Origin: Bacillus sp. BHET2
GTDB lineage: Bacteria; Bacillota; Bacilli; Bacillales; Bacillaceae_B
Reading direction: 5' to 3'
DNA length: 64,000 nt
Assembly: GCF_005938125.1 (NCBI RefSeq)
Contig: NZ_VCQN01000001.1
Span: 558,001 to 622,000, forward strand
In this document: one piece after another, positions 61,392 to 64,000 of the stretch
Position numbering within the stretch: position 1 is the stretch's first letter
Layout of the letters: every line of letters begins with the position of its first letter
Notes under the pieces: generated by a model
What the model saw: only the letters and a program-made list of their open reading frames with translations
The model's database searches: none
What the model was told of the DNA's origin: nothing
Position numbers and translations under genes: made by a program

Positions 61392-62393
61392 ATGAATTAT
61401 TCTAAAATGCCTAAGATTGAACTTCACTGCCATTTGGATGGGAGTGTCAGACCTGAGACGATTATTGATATTGCCAAGAGAGATGGCATTGATATCCCTT
61501 CCTTTAATAAGGATGAGATGAAAGCAGAGCTTATTGCCCCACTCGACTGCGAATCACTGGATGAATACTTGGAGAAATTCTCGATCCCTAATGCCGTTAT
61601 GCAGTCAAAAGAAAATTTAAAAAGAATCACCTATGAGCTTTATGAAGATGCAGCCAAGGAACAAGTGAAATATATGGAAGTTCGGTTTGCCCCATTGCTT
61701 CATACCCAGCAGGGATTATCTGTAGAAGAAATCATTGGAAGTGTAGTCGAAGGGATGAAAGAGGCAGAGGAACACTTTGATGTTAAAGGGAACATCATTT
61801 TGTCTTGTATGAGAACGATGTCGCCGGAAAGCGCCTTTGAAGTCGTCGAAAAGGGGAAGAGCTTTCTTGGAAATGGAGTCGTAGCGGTTGATTTATGTGC
61901 GTCCGAAGAGGAAGGATTCTGCGGGACATTCATTGAGCCCATCGCACTGGCGAGAGAATATGGCTACAAAGTCACCATCCATGCAGGTGAAACGGGAATT
62001 GGAAGAAATGTGCTCGAGGCTGTTGAATGGTTGGGAGCAGAGAGAATCGGACACGGTGTATATATTACAAATTGTCCAGAAGCTTATCAGATTGTTAAAG
62101 AAAAAAAGATCGTACTTGAAATCTGTCCAACGAGTAATGTTCAAACGAAAGCCGTCAAACAGTTTCGAGATCACCCGCTCTACGATTTTCACAGGGACGG
62201 TATAAAAATTACCATCAATACCGACAACAGAACGGTATCGGATACCACGATGACAAAGGAATGTGATCTAGTCTGGAGCGAGTTTGAGATGAGTGATGAA
62301 GATTATAGAGAAATCTATATGAACAGTGTGGAAGCTTCATTTGCGAGTGATGAGGTAAAGGAAGGGTTGAAAAGGTATTTGTTGGATAGGTAG
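61392..62393 (+). CDS. add: Adenosine deaminase
   Basis: A 333-residue enzyme with the ADA motifs: KIELHCHLDGSVRPETI (two zinc His), VTIHAGETGIGRNV (His and catalytic Glu), GAERIGHGVYI (His), LEICPTSNVQTK and ITINTDNRTVSDT (zinc Asp). It turns adenosine into inosine and ammonia in purine salvage. AGGAGG lies upstream. An adenine riboswitch in the leader ties expression to purine supply. Confidence 0.93.
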   Translation: MNYSKMPKIELHCHLDGSVRPETIIDIAKRDGIDIPSFNKDEMKAELIAPLDCESLDEYLEKFSIPNAVMQSKENLKRITYELYEDAAKEQVKYMEVRFAPLLHTQQGLSVEEIIGSVVEGMKEAEEHFDVKGNIILSCMRTMSPESAFEVVEKGKSFLGNGVVAVDLCASEEEGFCGTFIEPIALAREYGYKVTIHAGETGIGRNVLEAVEWLGAERIGHGVYITNCPEAYQIVKEKKIVLEICPTSNVQTKAVKQFRDHPLYDFHRDGIKITINTDNRTVSDTTMTKECDLVWSEFEMSDEDYREIYMNSVEASFASDEVKEGLKRYLLDR

Positions 62394-62399
62394 AAAGCA

Positions 62400-62470
62400 T
62401 GAGGACGGTTAGGCTGCTTCGTTTTGATTTGAAAGCTAGCACGAGAACCGTCTATGCGCTTCTTGATTCT
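62400..62470. repeat. Diverged hairpin-family remnants after add
   Basis: GAGGACGGTTAGGCTGCTTC and GCACGAGAACCGTCTATGCG are opposite-facing copies of the GAAGCA/ACCGTC family and can pair with each other; they may act as the add terminator. Confidence 0.5.
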
Positions 62471-62519
62471 GCTCACTGCATCATGAACCTTTTCGTGATG
62501 AGGCTATCAATTTACGGTT

Positions 62520-62706
62520 TTACATATGGGAATTCTAGCAAACGAAAAATTGAAGAAGTAGAGTGTGGTTCATGGTGAGGGGGGGGAACGAGTAGGAGGT
62601 ATAAGTGTATCGTCAACGTTTGTACCGAGATCCGAACTTCTTCATATTACCTTCGAGCCCAGGCACATTACTTTCAAGTCCTTGCATTTTTCGGTCCAAC
62701 CCTATT
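62520..62706 (-). pseudogene. Degenerate partial copy of the heptad-repeat gene and its flank
   Basis: GGGAATTCTAGCAAACGAAA, GTGTGGTTCATGGTG and TCGTCAACGTTTGT match the 53890-53990 flank. TTCATATTACCTTCGAGCCC and CATTACTTTCAAGTCCTTGC match the 21-base repeats of 54190-54330. The start, end and most repeats are gone. Confidence 0.7.
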
Positions 62707-62747
62707 TCATAAATAATGATATATGTACACAATAAAAAAATTATTTA

Positions 62748-62776
62748 TTGACAAGTGAATTGGTAAAATATAGAAT
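62748..62776 (+). promoter_or_regulatory. Promoter of the T-box leader
   Basis: TTGACA (62748-62753), a 17-base spacer and TAGAAT (62771-62776) form a near-consensus vegetative promoter; transcription should begin near 62783, just before the T-box stem I. Confidence 0.75.
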
Positions 62777-62799
62777 ATTCAAAAAGATATACGAAACGC

Positions 62800-63030
62800 T
62801 TTGATTAGGAGTAGTAAGGACACGTTATTGTATAGAGAGCTGTCGTATGGTGAAAGACAGTCAATAACCTCCCCAACTCGCCTAGGAGTGGATAGATTGA
62901 TATGTAAATCTATACGGTTAACTTCCGTAAACGAGTCTTGAGAAGTTTCTATTCAAAAGAATTGAAACAAGAAGAGTGGTACCACGATATAAATCCTATC
63001 GTCTCTTTATGAGACTGTAGGGTTTTTTTG
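62800..63030 (+). promoter_or_regulatory. T-box leader (tRNA-sensing) before a HIT gene
   Basis: Stem I shows GAGAGCTG at 62837, GTATGGTGAAA and the pairing TTATTG/CAATAA. The antiterminator contains the hallmark AGAGTGGTACCACG (62973-62986). The competing terminator pairs CCTATCGTCTC with GAGACTGTAGG and ends in a seven-T run. Uncharged tRNA should permit read-through. The specifier triplet could not be fixed with confidence (TGG at 62889, GAT and AGA nearby are candidates). Confidence 0.85.
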
Positions 63031-63064
63031 TTTTTAAAATACTATTTATGGTGGGGGATTAAAT

Positions 63065-63511
63065 ATGGAAGAACGTTGTTTTATTTGCGATAAGCACGCT
63101 GGTGATATTGAAACATCCGGTGTATCGATATACGAAGACGAATATGTTTATGTAGGGCACATTGATCGAAACGGTAAACCAAACTATTTAGGTCACTTAA
63201 TGATTGATTTAAAAAGGCATACTCCGTCACTTGCCGATATGACGGAAGAAGAAGCAAAAGCATTTGGCGTCATAATGACAAGAGTCAGTAAGGCTCTAAT
63301 GGAGTCAGAAAAGGCTGAGCATATCTATTCACTTGTTTCAGGAAATTCAGTTTCGCACCTTCATATGCACATAGTAGCTCGTTATCCGCATACACCGAAA
63401 GAATACTGGGGTCCAGTGGAGGTGTACGATTGGGGAGAAGCTCCTATGGGAGACAACGTTGAAGTGGTGAAACTATGCAAACGTATTAAATCATATATGG
63501 AGAAAAACTGA
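63065..63511 (+). CDS. HIT-family (histidine triad) nucleotide hydrolase
   Basis: A 148-residue protein with the triad SVSHLHMHIVARYP (HxHxH) and an N-terminal CFICDKH zinc-like pair, of the HINT/HIT group. A long LGHLMIDLKRHTPSLADMTE stretch fits the family. Such enzymes cleave nucleoside phosphoramidates and aminoacyl-adenylates. It is the first gene after a T-box leader and stops 2 bases before the phosphatase gene. Confidence 0.87.
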   Translation: MEERCFICDKHAGDIETSGVSIYEDEYVYVGHIDRNGKPNYLGHLMIDLKRHTPSLADMTEEEAKAFGVIMTRVSKALMESEKAEHIYSLVSGNSVSHLHMHIVARYPHTPKEYWGPVEVYDWGEAPMGDNVEVVKLCKRIKSYMEKN

Positions 63512-63513
63512 GC

Positions 63514-64000
63514 ATGACAAATCCAATTCGTGAATTCAGTCGGATAGGGAGTCAAACACATCATGTAGACAACATCAGCATCCATAACATTCATCACATC
63601 ACATTAGGACGTTTTGGAGGGAATTCTGCTGCCGGCCAGTATAAGAATGAAGATGGATGTTTAATATGGACTGATGTTAAAAGAGATTGGGAATTTGTTG
63701 TGATCCTGGATGCTCATCATTCTGCGGAAAGTGCTGAATTGGTCATAAATCACCTTTTAGCATGGAAGACAGAAATACAAAGCCTATTGTCCATGACGTA
63801 TGATCAAACCTTTAAAAGAATAGAAGAAACCATACTAAGAATGTTTCAGGAAGAGACGTTTCTTTCCGATTGTCGAAGAGTTCAAGGGGAAACAGCTTGT
63901 TTAATCGTTTTAAGAAAAAACAAGTATCTGTGGTGGTTCTCAATAGGGGATTGCCTTTCATATCTATTTCATTCGGACCTCGCTCAATACGGTCAATTCC
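63514..64000 (+). CDS. PP2C-like protein phosphatase, 5' part (cut by window end)
   Basis: From ATG 63514 the frame is open to the window end (162 residues). GRFGGNSAAGQYKNEDGCLI, VVILDAHHSAESAELV and a later QGETACLIVLRK with WWFSIGDCLSYLF follow the PP2C order: Asp in motif 2 (LDAH for the usual DGH), and GET and GD motifs. The start lies 2 bases after the HIT stop, so the pair is one operon under the T-box. Confidence 0.75.
   Translation, partial: MTNPIREFSRIGSQTHHVDNISIHNIHHITLGRFGGNSAAGQYKNEDGCLIWTDVKRDWEFVVILDAHHSAESAELVINHLLAWKTEIQSLLSMTYDQTFKRIEETILRMFQEETFLSDCRRVQGETACLIVLRKNKYLWWFSIGDCLSYLFHSDLAQYGQF

Noticed and set aside
62889-62891. Firm tryptophan specifier (TGG) for the T-box, linking it to the anthranilate operon
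   Set aside because: Stem I could not be folded by eye well enough; GAT and AGA are equally possible.

Overview
The window looks like chromosomal DNA of a Gram-positive, low-to-moderate GC Bacillaceae member (Bacillus or a close genus such as Rossellomorea; the genus is inference). The signs are strong AGGAGG-type ribosome sites with frequent TTG/GTG starts, many lipoproteins, a T-box leader, a purine riboswitch, a CcpA-type cre site and a CrtP/CrtO/CrtQ carotenoid cluster. No rRNA, tRNA, CRISPR array, transposase or integrase was seen.

Layout. 1-1.8 kb: end of an ABC exporter (ATPase plus FtsX-like permease) and a decayed ATPase N-terminus. 1.9-20 kb: a dense island of nuclease, helicase and kinase genes that reads as a phage-defence region. 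It holds a NERD protein, a helix-turn-helix/PD-(D/E)XK nuclease, an HsdR-N protein, an XRE regulator divergent from a DUF2075 helicase-nuclease / MazG-like / HNH operon, MutT plus a PLD-helicase-DUF3427 protein, a Ser/Thr kinase, and McrB-McrC. 20-26.6 kb: lipoproteins (one frameshifted), an Ltp-repeat protein, a RelE/ParE-type toxin-antitoxin pair, two winged-helix-like proteins and a GNAT/small-protein pair.

26.7-41.2 kb: two convergent Crp/Fnr regulators, then a long co-directional operon. It encodes a flavin monooxygenase with its own FAD synthetase and flavin reductase, and every step from 3-hydroxyanthranilate to pyruvate and acetyl-CoA: 3-HAA dioxygenase, ACMS decarboxylase, aminomuconate semialdehyde dehydrogenase, RidA-type deaminase, 4-oxalocrotonate tautomerase and decarboxylase, hydratase, aldolase and acylating acetaldehyde dehydrogenase. 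A three-part TRAP transporter sits between the decarboxylase and the tautomerase. The set matches the anthranilate pathway described for Geobacillus thermodenitrificans.

41.2-64 kb: an AbrB/Doc toxin-antitoxin module, an XRE-TPR regulator divergent from an orphan OppBC-like permease pair, a carotenoid cluster whose crtP has an in-frame TGA, a double retropepsin-like protein, a nucleoside phosphorylase-like protein, a 7-residue-repeat coiled coil, DinB/ArsR/AHSA1/VOC genes, an OmpR-type two-component system, adenosine deaminase behind an apparent adenine-ON riboswitch, and a T-box leader in front of a HIT protein plus a PP2C-like phosphatase cut by the window end.

Two features cut across the window. 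Intergenic DNA is full of small hairpin elements with variants of ACCGTCCCC or GGTGCCTGTCCCC. Many gaps hold decayed gene fragments and local duplications. An 11-bp phased CTTAA operator occurs three times, at the two-component promoter, before a truncated lipoprotein, and as an orphan copy, suggesting a small regulon of that system.
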